From: Candidatus Rokuibacteriota bacterium
GTDB taxonomy: Bacteria; Methylomirabilota; Methylomirabilia; Rokubacteriales; CSP1-6
DNA length: 44,361 bases
Assembly (NCBI GenBank): GCA_030647435.1
Contig: JAUSJX010000126.1
Span: 1-44,361 of the forward strand
Direction: 5' to 3'
Shown: piece after piece, positions 1-8,151 of the stretch
How positions within the stretch are numbered: the first letter of the stretch is position 1
Layout: every line of letters starts with the position of its first letter
Program-made: the position numbers and the translations under genes
Notes under the pieces: generated by a model
The model's database searches: none
What the model was told of the DNA's origin: nothing
The model's input: only the letters and a program-made list of their open reading frames with translations

Positions 1-40
1 AGCCTGCTCTATTCACGAACGCGTGTTCCGCGTCCTATGC

Positions 41-126
41 GCCCCCTCACCCTGTCCCTCTCCGGGGGCGAGGGGATCGAAACGGCTCCCTCTCCCTCGG
101 AGAGGGAGAGGGTCGGGGTGAGGGTG
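41..126. repeat. REP-like GC-rich inverted repeat downstream of lptFG
   Basis: An imperfect inverted repeat has a left arm at about 44-63 (CCCTCACCC..CCCTCTCC) and a right arm at about 99-124 (GGAGAGGG..GGGTGAGGG), separated by roughly 35 bases. It lies just past the 3' end of the LptF-LptG gene. It looks like a dispersed intergenic palindrome and could act as a transcription end or mRNA-stabilising hairpin for the minus-strand gene. No T-tract follows, so it is not called an intrinsic terminator. Only one copy is visible, so calling it a dispersed repeat is inference. Confidence 0.45.
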
Positions 127-152
127 GCGCATGTGTTCACGCATAATCCGGG

Positions 153-2459
153 CTATGTCCGGACTTTGAGGAAGAGGGCGCTGCCCAGGCCGAGAAAGAC
201 AACGTTAGCGGTCCAGGCCGCCAGCGCCGCCGGCAGCAGATCCGCTCGTCCGAAGGACAGGGCGATCGAGTGCACCACCCAGTACCCCACGGAGATCACG
301 ATCGCCACGCCGATGCCGACTGCCCGGCCGCTGTTCCGCGGAGAGACCAGGGCGAACGGGATGGCCACGAGCGCCATGATCACGTGGACGAGCGGGAAGG
401 ACAGCTTCGCGTAGAGTTCAACAAGGTATCCGCGCACAGGATGGCCGCTCTCCCGGAGCCGCTTCACGTAGGCACGCAGCTCGAGGAAGCTCATGCTGTC
501 CGCCGGCTTCTGGAGCTGGGTGAGGTCATTGATGTCTTCGGGCATGTCGACCATCCGCTGATCGAAGCTCTCGGACTGAACCCGGTCGGCGGCGTCGACG
601 CGGCGCAGGACCCCCTTCCTGAGTCGCCAGCCGTCGCCGGTCCACTGCGCAGCGCCGGCATCCAGCCGATCCAGGAGGCGAAAGTTCCGGTCGATGTTCA
701 GCACGAGCAGGCCATCGAGAGATTGCTGAGCCGGATCGAGCAGCGCGATGTGAATGAATCGAGTGTCCGACAAGTGGTACCAAATCTGACCTTGCTGCTC
801 GAGGTGGCGGGGCCGCAGACCCCGGATCTTGACCCGATCCACCTCCTCGGCCTTCGAGGTGATGCCCGGCAGCACCGCCTCCTGGAAGATCAACGCCCCC
901 ACGCTGATGCACAGGGCCAGGGCCAGGACGGGCGCGCTGGTCCGGTAGAGGCTCACGCCCGCGGCCTTGAGCCCGTCGAGCTCCCGCTGGCGCGTCAGCG
1001 ACAGGAACAGGAAGACCGTCGCGACCAGCACGATGATCGGGAGCCCCTTGTAGAGCTCCCGGGGCACCAGGTAGAGGAAGTGCTGGGCGATGTAGCTGAG
1101 TGGCGGCTTGATCCGGAGAAACCGGTCCAGGCTCTGGAGGATGTCCACGAGGAGGCTCAGGACGGCGCCCACGAAGCAGCCGATGCCGAGGAACAGCAGG
1201 TACCGGCGCAGCAGGTACCGGTCGATGATGTAGCTGGAGGCCCGCGGGCCGCGGAGGCGGGCGGAGCGCGAGGCCCACCTCGGCCACCCGATCCAGCCGG
1301 GCCAGCCGCGAGGCAGCCTTGCGGTAAGCCCCCAGAGACGCTCCCCCCAGGCCGAGGGGATCCCGAGGGCCGCCAGCCGCAGCAGGCCGGCGCCCAGGGC
1401 CAGGAACAGCGCGTTGGGCAGCCAGATGGCCAGCCCGGCCGGCAGCCGGCGATTGAGCGCCATCCCCTCGAGGGAGGTGATCAGGATGTAGTACGACGCG
1501 ACGATGCCGAAGCTCGCGGCGAGGGCCACCGCCCGCCCGCCCCGGTGGGAGCGGATGCCGAGCGCGAAGCCCACGACCACGAACACCAGCGCGGCCACCG
1601 GCAGCGCCAGGCGCTTGTGCAGCTCGACCCAGTACGGCGCCGCGGCCGTGGCGTCGAGCGTGGCGGCCGTGTCGATCAACTGCCCGACCGGGAGCTGTTT
1701 CTCGGGCTTCTCGGGCTCGGCCACGCGCGAAAGCAAGGACTCCAGCGGCAGCTTCATGTCGTAGAGGCTGAATGCGGTGTACCGGAAGCGCCTCGGGTCG
1801 GCGACATCGGTCTCATTGATGGACCCGTCGATGAACCGGAGTGTGACCCGCCGCTGTCCCTCGTCTGTGAGCAGCCGCCCCTCCCGCGCCAGGATAATCC
1901 GTGACAGGGCCGGGTTGCGTTCGTCCGACACCAGCACTCCCGTGAACGCCACCTGCGAGGCGCTCAGCTCCTCCACGTAGATGACGAGGTTGCCGAAGCT
2001 GGCGGAGAAGGTGCGCTCCTGGATGCCGGTCGTGGCCCGTGTCTGCAGGATCTTGAACAGCTGGCGTTGGAACGCCCCGGTCGACCAGGGCGTGGCGACC
2101 AGGGTGAGCCAGGCGATGGCCAGCGTCACGACCACCCCCGCCGCCAGGAAGGGGCGCAGCAGCCGGAGCGGGCTCACCCCCGCCGCGTTGAGGGCGGTTA
2201 CCTCCAGATCGCTCGCCAGCCGGCCGCACGCCAGCAGCACCGCGACCAGCAGCGCCATGGGCAGCGTCAGGGCCAGGAACGCCGGCAGCATGAAGAGCAG
2301 CAGGGACAGCACGAGCTGGAGCGGGACGTTCTTGGTGATCACGAGATCGGTCAGCTGGTAGATCCGGTCGATGACCAGAAAGAAGGTGAACACCCCCACG
2401 CCGATGGCGAAGGGCCCGCCCAGCTCCCTGAGGACGTAGCGATCGAGGATTCGCGTCAC
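153..2459 (-). CDS. lptFG: LptF-LptG fusion, lipopolysaccharide export permease
   Basis: The protein of 768 residues carries two complete YjgP/YjgQ-family permeases in one chain. Residues about 1-365 look like LptF (start region ILDRYVLRELGGPF, several membrane segments, a periplasmic jelly-roll, and membrane segments again). Residues about 408-768 look like LptG (YIIDRYLLRRYLLF, then ELYKGLPIIVLVATVFLFLSL). An Arg/Trp/Pro-rich linker of about 40 residues joins them. In the known Lpt system, separate LptF and LptG (each about 360 residues) form a heterodimer with the LptB ATPase and pull LPS from the inner membrane. The start codon is GTG. No lptB, lptA or lptC is in the window. The gene closes the polysaccharide region. 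The family call is firm; a natural fusion rather than a missed stop or frameshift is inferred from the unbroken frame. Confidence 0.9.
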   Translation of the reverse strand: MTRILDRYVLRELGGPFAIGVGVFTFFLVIDRIYQLTDLVITKNVPLQLVLSLLLFMLPAFLALTLPMALLVAVLLACGRLASDLEVTALNAAGVSPLRLLRPFLAAGVVVTLAIAWLTLVATPWSTGAFQRQLFKILQTRATTGIQERTFSASFGNLVIYVEELSASQVAFTGVLVSDERNPALSRIILAREGRLLTDEGQRRVTLRFIDGSINETDVADPRRFRYTAFSLYDMKLPLESLLSRVAEPEKPEKQLPVGQLIDTAATLDATAAAPYWVELHKRLALPVAALVFVVVGFALGIRSHRGGRAVALAASFGIVASYYILITSLEGMALNRRLPAGLAIWLPNALFLALGAGLLRLAALGIPSAWGERLWGLTARLPRGWPGWIGWPRWASRSARLRGPRASSYIIDRYLLRRYLLFLGIGCFVGAVLSLLVDILQSLDRFLRIKPPLSYIAQHFLYLVPRELYKGLPIIVLVATVFLFLSLTRQRELDGLKAAGVSLYRTSAPVLALALCISVGALIFQEAVLPGITSKAEEVDRVKIRGLRPRHLEQQGQIWYHLSDTRFIHIALLDPAQQSLDGLLVLNIDRNFRLLDRLDAGAAQWTGDGWRLRKGVLRRVDAADRVQSESFDQRMVDMPEDINDLTQLQKPADSMSFLELRAYVKRLRESGHPVRGYLVELYAKLSFPLVHVIMALVAIPFALVSPRNSGRAVGIGVAIVISVGYWVVHSIALSFGRADLLPAALAAWTANVVFLGLGSALFLKVRT

Positions 2460-2507
2460 GGCCCGTCCATCCGACCCCGCAGGTCAGTCCGTAGCGACTG
2501 ACCGCGT

Positions 2508-3509
2508 CTACCGCCCATTCGTCGCGACCCGGTGCATCAACCGCACGGGCTCATCCGTCTGGACAAAGTCCGGGCGCGTGCCGAGAACCCGCCGGATGGC
2601 AAGAGAGTTGAGCGGTGGCACGAGCCGCTCCGAGCGCAGGACATTCATGAACACCTTGCCCCCTTGGGCCTGGAGGTCGGACACCTGTTTGGCGCCTAGG
2701 GGATCCGTATGGAGAATCTCGGGCAACCGCCCGAACACGGCCTTCGTGCTTTCCACCGTGACGCGGGTGTCGAGCAGGCGGACCATCACCATCATCTCCG
2801 GGTATCGCCCCTTCGCCCGCGCAGCGGCCTGCATCTGCTCCCCCCTGTTCACGAAGAAGATCACGTCGTCGAAGGACCCGTGGGCATGGATCCAGTCGGC
2901 GAGCCGACTCACCAGGTCGACCTTGAAGCCCACGGTCAGCACGGCGCGGCCGCGGACCAGCGCGTACAGATCGGAGAATCGGGGCAATGGCTCTCCATTC
3001 TTGAGGAGCGCCTGGGCGAGCCGAGCGGCCGGGACCTCATCGATCCTCCCCTGCAGCGTCGTTTCCCTCCGGAGGTCCCGGTCGTGCAGCACGAACATCT
3101 CGTCGTCGCTGGAAGCACGGACACTGATCCCGACGATCGGGACGCCGGCCGCCACAGCTCGCGCCACCGCGGCCCGACTGTTCTCGGGCGCGCCGAATCC
3201 TTTCGCGCGGTGCGCGACGACGAACGTCCGATGACAGCCGGGATCCCGGACGCACGCGGCAATGTCGGCAGCCGACGGCCTCGGCAGCTCCGCGAACGCC
3301 CACCCGCCACCCACACCCAGAGAAGGCAGAATAAGCAGGCTCCACGATAGGACAAGCACGACCAGGGCCGTCGAACAGGGCGGGCGCGACCGTGATAGGC
3401 CCCACTTCGGGCTGTGCGGCTCGGCTTCGGGCCACCGCGCAACGGTCGGGGACGCGTTCTGGAGCCTCATCCGATAGTGTTCTCCTTGCATCCATCCTCG
3501 CCAGGCCAT
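2508..3509 (-). CDS. GDPD-like membrane-anchored protein with lost metal ligands
   Basis: This 333-residue protein has an N-terminal hydrophobic segment (about residues 47-68) followed by a glycerophosphodiester phosphodiesterase-like TIM-barrel region. The two catalytic-type histidines are visible: VAHR near residue 100 and LHDRD near 142. Where family members carry the metal-binding ExD after the first strand, this one reads VGISV (G127, S129). The later IExK glutamate position reads VGFK (G194). It may therefore bind a ligand without hydrolysing it, or use a different chemistry. A second possible start lies at 3470, 11 bases after an AAGGAG box. The gene sits 48 bases upstream of lptFG and may be co-transcribed with it. 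The fold is moderately certain; the function is not. Confidence 0.7.
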   Translation of the reverse strand: MAWRGWMQGEHYRMRLQNASPTVARWPEAEPHSPKWGLSRSRPPCSTALVVLVLSWSLLILPSLGVGGGWAFAELPRPSAADIAACVRDPGCHRTFVVAHRAKGFGAPENSRAAVARAVAAGVPIVGISVRASSDDEMFVLHDRDLRRETTLQGRIDEVPAARLAQALLKNGEPLPRFSDLYALVRGRAVLTVGFKVDLVSRLADWIHAHGSFDDVIFFVNRGEQMQAAARAKGRYPEMMVMVRLLDTRVTVESTKAVFGRLPEILHTDPLGAKQVSDLQAQGGKVFMNVLRSERLVPPLNSLAIRRVLGTRPDFVQTDEPVRLMHRVATNGR

Positions 3510-3561
3510 TCATGCCCCCGTGAAAGGACTGGGTTCGCCTGACCCTGTCGCGATTGAGACG

Positions 3562-4080
3562 CTACTCCACCAGCACGGGCACGGTTAGAACGCTCGCCTT
3601 CTTCCCACTGAACCAGGCGACAAGCTCTTGAACCATATCGAACTGGAGACGATACCGTCCAGGCTTCTCTGGCGCCACTACCAAAGCATCGAGGGTCATG
3701 GTTTTGCCGGGATGCAGATCGCCTTTGAGCCGTGTTCGAACCCCATCGGCCACGACCACTCCCCCCTCCACGTCGAACCAGTGATATGCCAGCGCAATGG
3801 TGTTTCGCCCGTCCGAAGTTGCTCTGGCCGGCCACGGCTCCATGCCGGCATTCTTGATCCTAATGACAGCCGTCATCTTTGACCCCGCCTTGACGCGATC
3901 CGGTACCTTCACCGGCTCGTAGACCACGTCCATCCCGATGGATGATAAAGGCTTCGGCTCCAGGACAGCCGGCGGCGTCGACTCCCCACAGCCTGCAAGG
4001 AGCGCAGTCACGACGATCACACAGGCTAACACCCACGAATGTTCCGGCAGACCACGAAGCCGCCTACTGCTTTTGCCCAT
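3562..4080 (-). CDS. Lipoprotein with Ig-like carbohydrate-locus domain
   Basis: This is a predicted lipoprotein of 172 residues. A hydrophobic signal segment ends in a lipobox LLAGC (Cys about 31), so the mature protein should be lipid-anchored. The rest is one beta-rich domain with the spacing of an Ig-like or CARDB-like fold: a VRIKNAG-type strand, the W of PWPA, AYHWFD, a DGVRTRL turn, PGKTM, and an aromatic FDMVQELVAWF strand. Similar domains occur as C-terminal modules of enzymes in polysaccharide clusters, but here the domain stands alone. The role is unknown; an accessory role in surface glycan assembly is inferred from its position between the sugar genes and the GDPD-like gene. Confidence 0.65.
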   Translation of the reverse strand: MGKSSRRLRGLPEHSWVLACVIVVTALLAGCGESTPPAVLEPKPLSSIGMDVVYEPVKVPDRVKAGSKMTAVIRIKNAGMEPWPARATSDGRNTIALAYHWFDVEGGVVVADGVRTRLKGDLHPGKTMTLDALVVAPEKPGRYRLQFDMVQELVAWFSGKKASVLTVPVLVE

Positions 4081-4174
4081 CTAAATCGGACCCGGTTTCC
4101 TCGACACAACGGAAGCGCGAGAAGCCCTATTTCGGGGAACAGGTATGGCGCCAGCGACGAACTGCGATCCTGGC

Positions 4175-4450
4175 TCAACTGCGGCCCTCAGATTCCGACC
4201 GTACGGAGCGAATGGTCATGCCGCAGCCCTCTCCGCCTCCACCGGGCCTGCGCGGCGGCCCACACCCGAGCAGCTCGACGAGCCCCTCGGTGTTCTAGCG
4301 CTCGATGAGCTCCTCGATGATTCGCCGCGGCTGCGCCGCCTCGAGGTTCCGGAAGCTGTAGAGGTAAATGCATTGTCCCTTCAGCGTCCGGATGAACCGC
4401 GCCATGACGCCGTTGAACTCCGGTTCGCCCACGCACGACAGATCGAAAGA
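4175..4450 (-). pseudogene. IS3-type transposase C-terminal relic
   Basis: The minus strand reads from about 4450 as GEPEFNGVMARFIRTLKGQC, then YLYSFRNLEAAQ and RRIIEELIER. A TAG at 4296-4298 follows, then NTEGLVELLGCGPPRRPG in the same frame. This matches the end of the rve integrase core of IS3-family transposases, where ERFIRTLKEQ and RYNTEWL are typical. The TAG sits at the tyrosine of that RYNTEWL motif. The N-terminal HTH, most of the DDE domain and both terminal inverted repeats are missing. It abuts the end of the fucose-synthase-like gene and marks an old insertion or rearrangement at this edge of the locus. Confidence 0.6.
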
Positions 4451-4463
4451 CGCTCGCGCGGGG

Positions 4464-5414
4464 TCAAGTCACACGGGACCTCCTCCCCCGCCCTTCACTC
4501 TTCAGGTACGCCTGCGACTCATAGAACCACCGCACCGTGCGCTCGATTCCTTCCCGAAGCGGTGTAAGCCGGAACGAGGGCAGCAGGACCTTCACCTTCC
4601 CCATGTCCAGACACTTCGACAGCGCGCCGACGTACCGGCTCGTGTCGTATTCGATGCGCCCGGCGGGATAGCCGACGACCTCACAGATCACCTCCGCGAA
4701 ATGGCGGATCGTGTGCTCCTCCCCGGCCCCGATGTTTACCAGATCGTTGTCTCGCGACTCCGCCAGCCGGTACAGCGCGTCGACGAAATCGTCGAGGGAG
4801 ATCACCTCGCGTTTCTGATGGCCGTCGCCCCACAGCACCACCGGCTCGTCGAATTCCCGGCCCCGGATAATCTTTTGGATCAAGTCAAAGATGAAATGCA
4901 TCTGCCGGCCGTCGGTGTGGTAACCGGGCCCGTACAGCGTCGAAGGCACCGCGTAGAAATAGCGAAGGCCAAACTGCTTGTGCAGCGCGAGCAGGCCCGC
5001 GTATAGCATGCGCTTCGTCATCGCATAGGTGTACAGGCTCTCGATCGGCTCCCCGAGCATGTAATTCTCTTCCCGGAGCTCCGTGCCCGGCGCGTAGGAG
5101 CAGCTTGTGCCCATGCAGATCATCTTGGCCTGGGGCTGGCGCCGCTGCCACCACTCCAGCACGTTCGTGTTGATCAGTTGGTTCAGGACCCATTGCTCGC
5201 CGGGATGGCGCAGGCAGAAGTCGCCGGCCTGCGTCCAGGCTGCCAGATGGTAGATCTGATCGTAGGAAACGGGCTCCAGGTGGTCCAGGCTCTCACGGCG
5301 CGTCAGATCGCAGTTGCGCGAATTCAGCCGCGTCACCCGGTGGCTCCGCTCCTCGAGGTATCCGCAGAGCGCGCGCCCGAGGAATCCCGAGGCCCCAGTT
5401 ACCAGAATTCGCAA
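4464..5414 (-). CDS. GDP-fucose-synthase-like SDR epimerase/reductase
   Basis: This is a 316-residue extended SDR. The NAD(P)-binding loop TGASGFLG is at residues 7-14, and the catalytic S/Y/K set appears in GTSCSYAPG and YTYAMTK. The Cys in GTSC and a His in LYGPGYH stand where GDP-L-fucose synthase (Fcl/WcaG) has its Cys and His for 3,5-epimerisation. The likely substrate is therefore a GDP-4-keto-6-deoxy sugar, with the GMD-like enzyme at 13033-14004 as upstream partner. In a heptose locus the substrate could be the GDP-6-deoxy-heptose intermediate; this is inferred. The start is TTG, one base after the stop of the preceding methyltransferase gene, so translation is probably coupled. Confidence 0.85.
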   Translation of the reverse strand: MRILVTGASGFLGRALCGYLEERSHRVTRLNSRNCDLTRRESLDHLEPVSYDQIYHLAAWTQAGDFCLRHPGEQWVLNQLINTNVLEWWQRRQPQAKMICMGTSCSYAPGTELREENYMLGEPIESLYTYAMTKRMLYAGLLALHKQFGLRYFYAVPSTLYGPGYHTDGRQMHFIFDLIQKIIRGREFDEPVVLWGDGHQKREVISLDDFVDALYRLAESRDNDLVNIGAGEEHTIRHFAEVICEVVGYPAGRIEYDTSRYVGALSKCLDMGKVKVLLPSFRLTPLREGIERTVRWFYESQAYLKSEGRGRRSRVT

Positions 5415-5415
5415 C

Positions 5416-6618
5416 TCAGGCCACTCCGGGATCGACCGGAAAGTAGAATTCCACGCCCCGTTCCAAGAGCCCCCTGTTCCGCTCGAGGATCTCGCGCTTA
5501 AAATTCCACGCCAGCACGTAGTAGATGTCGGGAGGCTCCATGAGCTCGCTCTCCATCACCACCGGGATGTGCATGCCGGGCGAGTAGAGGCCCCGTCGCA
5601 GCTCATTCTTCTCCACTAGGCACTCAATGTAGTTCGTCCCCACGCCGAAGTAGTTCAGGAGCGTGTTGCCCTTGACGGGAGCACCGAGTCCGAACACCCG
5701 CTTGCCTGCCCGCTTCGCCCGCTCGAGGTATTCGAGCTCCTCCTCCTTCTTGCGAACGATCCTCCGGGAGAACTCCCGGTAGGTGCCGATGCGATTGCTG
5801 CCGTCAACGTCCTCTCGCCGCCGCATCTCCAGCAGGCGCGGGCTCGGTTGGCGTTGCCCCCGGTGCCCGACGAAGCCGACAATCGAGCCGCCGTGGATCG
5901 GCGCCAGGTACGCGTCGAACATGGCCAGCCCGTGGCGGTTCAGCAGCACCTCAACGGTCTCCAGGGTGTAGTAGAGCAGGTGCTCGTGGTAGATCTGGTC
6001 GAAGGCCAGGTTCTCCACGATCCGCTTCATGTAGAGAAACTGCACGACGAAGACACCATTCTCCTTCAGGCCCTCCCGGATCGCCTCGGTGACGAAATGC
6101 AGCTCCTCCAAGTGGAAGAACACGCCGGCGGCGTTGATCACGTCGTATCGCCGCCCGATCTCGCGCATCGTTTCGAGGTTGAAGAATCGGTTGAGGGTCG
6201 GTACCCCGGCCTGGACGGCGATCTGCGCGGTCGTCTTGGACGACTCCACGCCCAGCACCTCGTAGCCGAGGGCCTGGAAGTGCTTCAGCTGGGTGCCGTC
6301 GTTCGAGCCGATGTCGAGCACCGACTTCGTGTGGGCCCCCCGCAGAAACCGAGCATCCACCTCCTCGGCCACCCTCCGGAAGTGCTCGCTGAGCGACCTC
6401 GTCACTCCGGAGAGGTAGGTGTGGTCGCCGAACATGACCTCTTTCTTCACCGTGTAGTCCAGCTGCACCGTCGCGCATCCGTTGCAGTAGATGGCCCGCA
6501 GCGGATAGAACGGCTCGCGCCCAATCTCCTCCTTCTTCAGGAAGTGATTGCACCAGGGCTGGTGGCCCAGATCCACGACCGGATCCAGGTCCGCCGAGTC
6601 GCAAACGCGACAGAGCAT
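5416..6618 (-). CDS. Sugar C-methyltransferase with N-terminal zinc motif
   Basis: This 400-residue enzyme resembles NDP-sugar C-methyltransferases of the TylCIII/NovU type. An N-terminal zinc-binding module carries both pairs (CRVC at the start, CNGC before ATVQL). The SAM domain follows with LDIGSNDGTQL as motif I, then a C-terminal domain with GLGAPVKGNTLLNYFG and the HIPVV strand. The start is set at the ATG in 6616-6618, which overlaps the TGA of the upstream SDR gene by one base (TGATG); a longer in-frame form would run into that gene. It probably adds a methyl group to C-3 or C-5 of a keto-sugar nucleotide made by the neighbouring SDR enzymes. The exact sugar is unknown. Confidence 0.85.
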   Translation of the reverse strand: MLCRVCDSADLDPVVDLGHQPWCNHFLKKEEIGREPFYPLRAIYCNGCATVQLDYTVKKEVMFGDHTYLSGVTRSLSEHFRRVAEEVDARFLRGAHTKSVLDIGSNDGTQLKHFQALGYEVLGVESSKTTAQIAVQAGVPTLNRFFNLETMREIGRRYDVINAAGVFFHLEELHFVTEAIREGLKENGVFVVQFLYMKRIVENLAFDQIYHEHLLYYTLETVEVLLNRHGLAMFDAYLAPIHGGSIVGFVGHRGQRQPSPRLLEMRRREDVDGSNRIGTYREFSRRIVRKKEEELEYLERAKRAGKRVFGLGAPVKGNTLLNYFGVGTNYIECLVEKNELRRGLYSPGMHIPVVMESELMEPPDIYYVLAWNFKREILERNRGLLERGVEFYFPVDPGVA

Positions 6619-7550
6619 CAGACGTTGCCGTAGCGGGTGTTGCGCAAGATCGTGTAGCCCTTCACCAGTTCGCGGATGCCGCGCTCCAGCGACCACTCCG
6701 TCTTGAACCCAGTCTGGGCCAGCCGCGCGTTCGAGACGATGTAGTCTCGCTTGTCCGGGTCCTCACCGACCGGCGCCTCGAGATAGACGAAGTTCGGCAG
6801 CACCTTCTTGATCTCGGCACACAGCTCGAGCTTGGAGAGGTTTGCCTCGTTCAGTCCCACATTGTAAGGCTTCCCCCGCATGACCTCGAAGTTCTCGATC
6901 GCGAAGGCGAATACCCGGGCCACGTCGCGGACGTGGATGTAGTTCCGTTTGAAGTGGCCCTCGAACACCACCACCGCCCGGTCATGCACGGCCCGGTAGA
7001 CGAAGTCGTTGACCAGCAGGTCGATCCGCATCCGTGGTGACATTCCGAAGACGGTCGCCAAGCGGAACGTGATGCTGTTCTCCCGCTGCAGCACCGCCTT
7101 CTCCGCTTCGACCTTGGTCACCCCGTAGAGCGAGATCGGCCGCAATGGCGTCTCCTCGGTGCAGAACCTGTCCTTCTCGCCCACGCCGTAGCCGCTGTTG
7201 GTCACCGGCATGAGGATCCACTGCTGGCGGCTCGCGAGGCGGCACAGCATCTCCACCGCCTCCTGGTTGATGCTCCGGGCGCCCGCCGGATCGCGGTTGC
7301 AGAGCGGGGCGCCGACCAGGGCGGCCAGCGGCACGATCACGTCTACCTTCGCCACCAGCTCCCGCATCAGCGGCTCCTCGCGGCAGTCTCCACGGACCAC
7401 GTCGAACGAGTCGGAGGCGCAGCACTCGGCGAGGCTGTTCTGGCCGAACATGAAGTTGTCCAGCACCGTGACCTGGTGCCCCTCACGCAGGAGGTGGGGG
7501 GTCAGCACCGAGCCGATGTAGCCGCCGCCGCCCGTAATCAGGATCCTCAT
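6618..7550 (-). CDS. NAD-dependent sugar epimerase/dehydratase (SDR)
   Basis: This 310-residue extended SDR opens with the Rossmann loop TGGGGYIGS at residues 6-14 and has a catalytic YxxxK in SLYGVTK. Further support comes from the FRLATVFG strand, the NYIHVRDVA segment and a PYNVGL motif typical of sugar-nucleotide epimerases. It probably acts on a GDP- or NDP-heptose or related sugar, since it follows gmhA and its start overlaps that gene's stop (ATGA at 7547-7550). Its own stop overlaps the start of the C-methyltransferase gene. Whether it epimerises, dehydrates or reduces cannot be read from the sequence. Confidence 0.8.
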   Translation of the reverse strand: MRILITGGGGYIGSVLTPHLLREGHQVTVLDNFMFGQNSLAECCASDSFDVVRGDCREEPLMRELVAKVDVIVPLAALVGAPLCNRDPAGARSINQEAVEMLCRLASRQQWILMPVTNSGYGVGEKDRFCTEETPLRPISLYGVTKVEAEKAVLQRENSITFRLATVFGMSPRMRIDLLVNDFVYRAVHDRAVVVFEGHFKRNYIHVRDVARVFAFAIENFEVMRGKPYNVGLNEANLSKLELCAEIKKVLPNFVYLEAPVGEDPDKRDYIVSNARLAQTGFKTEWSLERGIRELVKGYTILRNTRYGNV

Positions 7551-8128
7551 CGCCCGTCACCGTCGGCGAAGGCGTCCTCGACGCGCTCGCAGATAAAGTG
7601 ATAGAGGACGATGTGCATCTCCTGGATGCGCGGCGTCGACCGCGAGGGCACATCCAAGAGCACGTCGCTCAGCCCGGCCAGGAGCCCTCCGCCCTCGCCG
7701 GTCATGGCGATGACCGAGAGGCCGAGCTGCCTCGCGGCGCCGGCGGCGGCGACGACATTCTTGGAGCGACCACTCGTCGACAGGCACCAGAGCACGCTCC
7801 CCGGCTGACCGAAGGCCTCCACCTGGCGGGCGAACACGGACTCGAACGAGACGTCGTTCGCCCACGCCGTCAGCACCGACGCGTTGGCGGAGAGGCAAAT
7901 CACCGGCAGCCCCCTGCGCTCCCGGAAGAATCGGCCCACCAGTTCTCCTGAGATATGGAGCGCGGCCGCGGCCGAGCCGCCGTTGCCGCACACGAGCACC
8001 GGCTTGCCGACTCGGAGCGCCGCTACAATCAGGTCGATGGCCTGGCGTACCCGGCCCGCGAATGGCTCGCGCCCGAGCTGCTGCAGGGGCTTGACGAGAT
8101 CGGCGATCTGCGTCTCCAGTTCACGCAT
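7547..8128 (-). CDS. gmhA: Sedoheptulose-7-phosphate isomerase GmhA
   Basis: This 193-residue SIS-domain protein has the GmhA phosphate-binding loop CGNGGSAAA, followed by HISGELVGRF, where the His and Glu stand at metal-binding positions. A second phosphate loop, LSTSGRSKNV, and a C-terminal EMHIVLYHFICERVE helix match phosphoheptose isomerase. It converts sedoheptulose 7-phosphate to D-glycero-D-manno-heptose 7-phosphate in the cytosol, the first step of heptose nucleotide synthesis. It lies 23 bases after hddA, so the two steps are probably co-expressed. Length agrees with the family (about 190 residues). Confidence 0.9.
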   Translation of the reverse strand: MRELETQIADLVKPLQQLGREPFAGRVRQAIDLIVAALRVGKPVLVCGNGGSAAAALHISGELVGRFFRERRGLPVICLSANASVLTAWANDVSFESVFARQVEAFGQPGSVLWCLSTSGRSKNVVAAAGAARQLGLSVIAMTGEGGGLLAGLSDVLLDVPSRSTPRIQEMHIVLYHFICERVEDAFADGDGR

Positions 8129-8151
8129 GACGTTTCAGTCTCTCCGACGCC

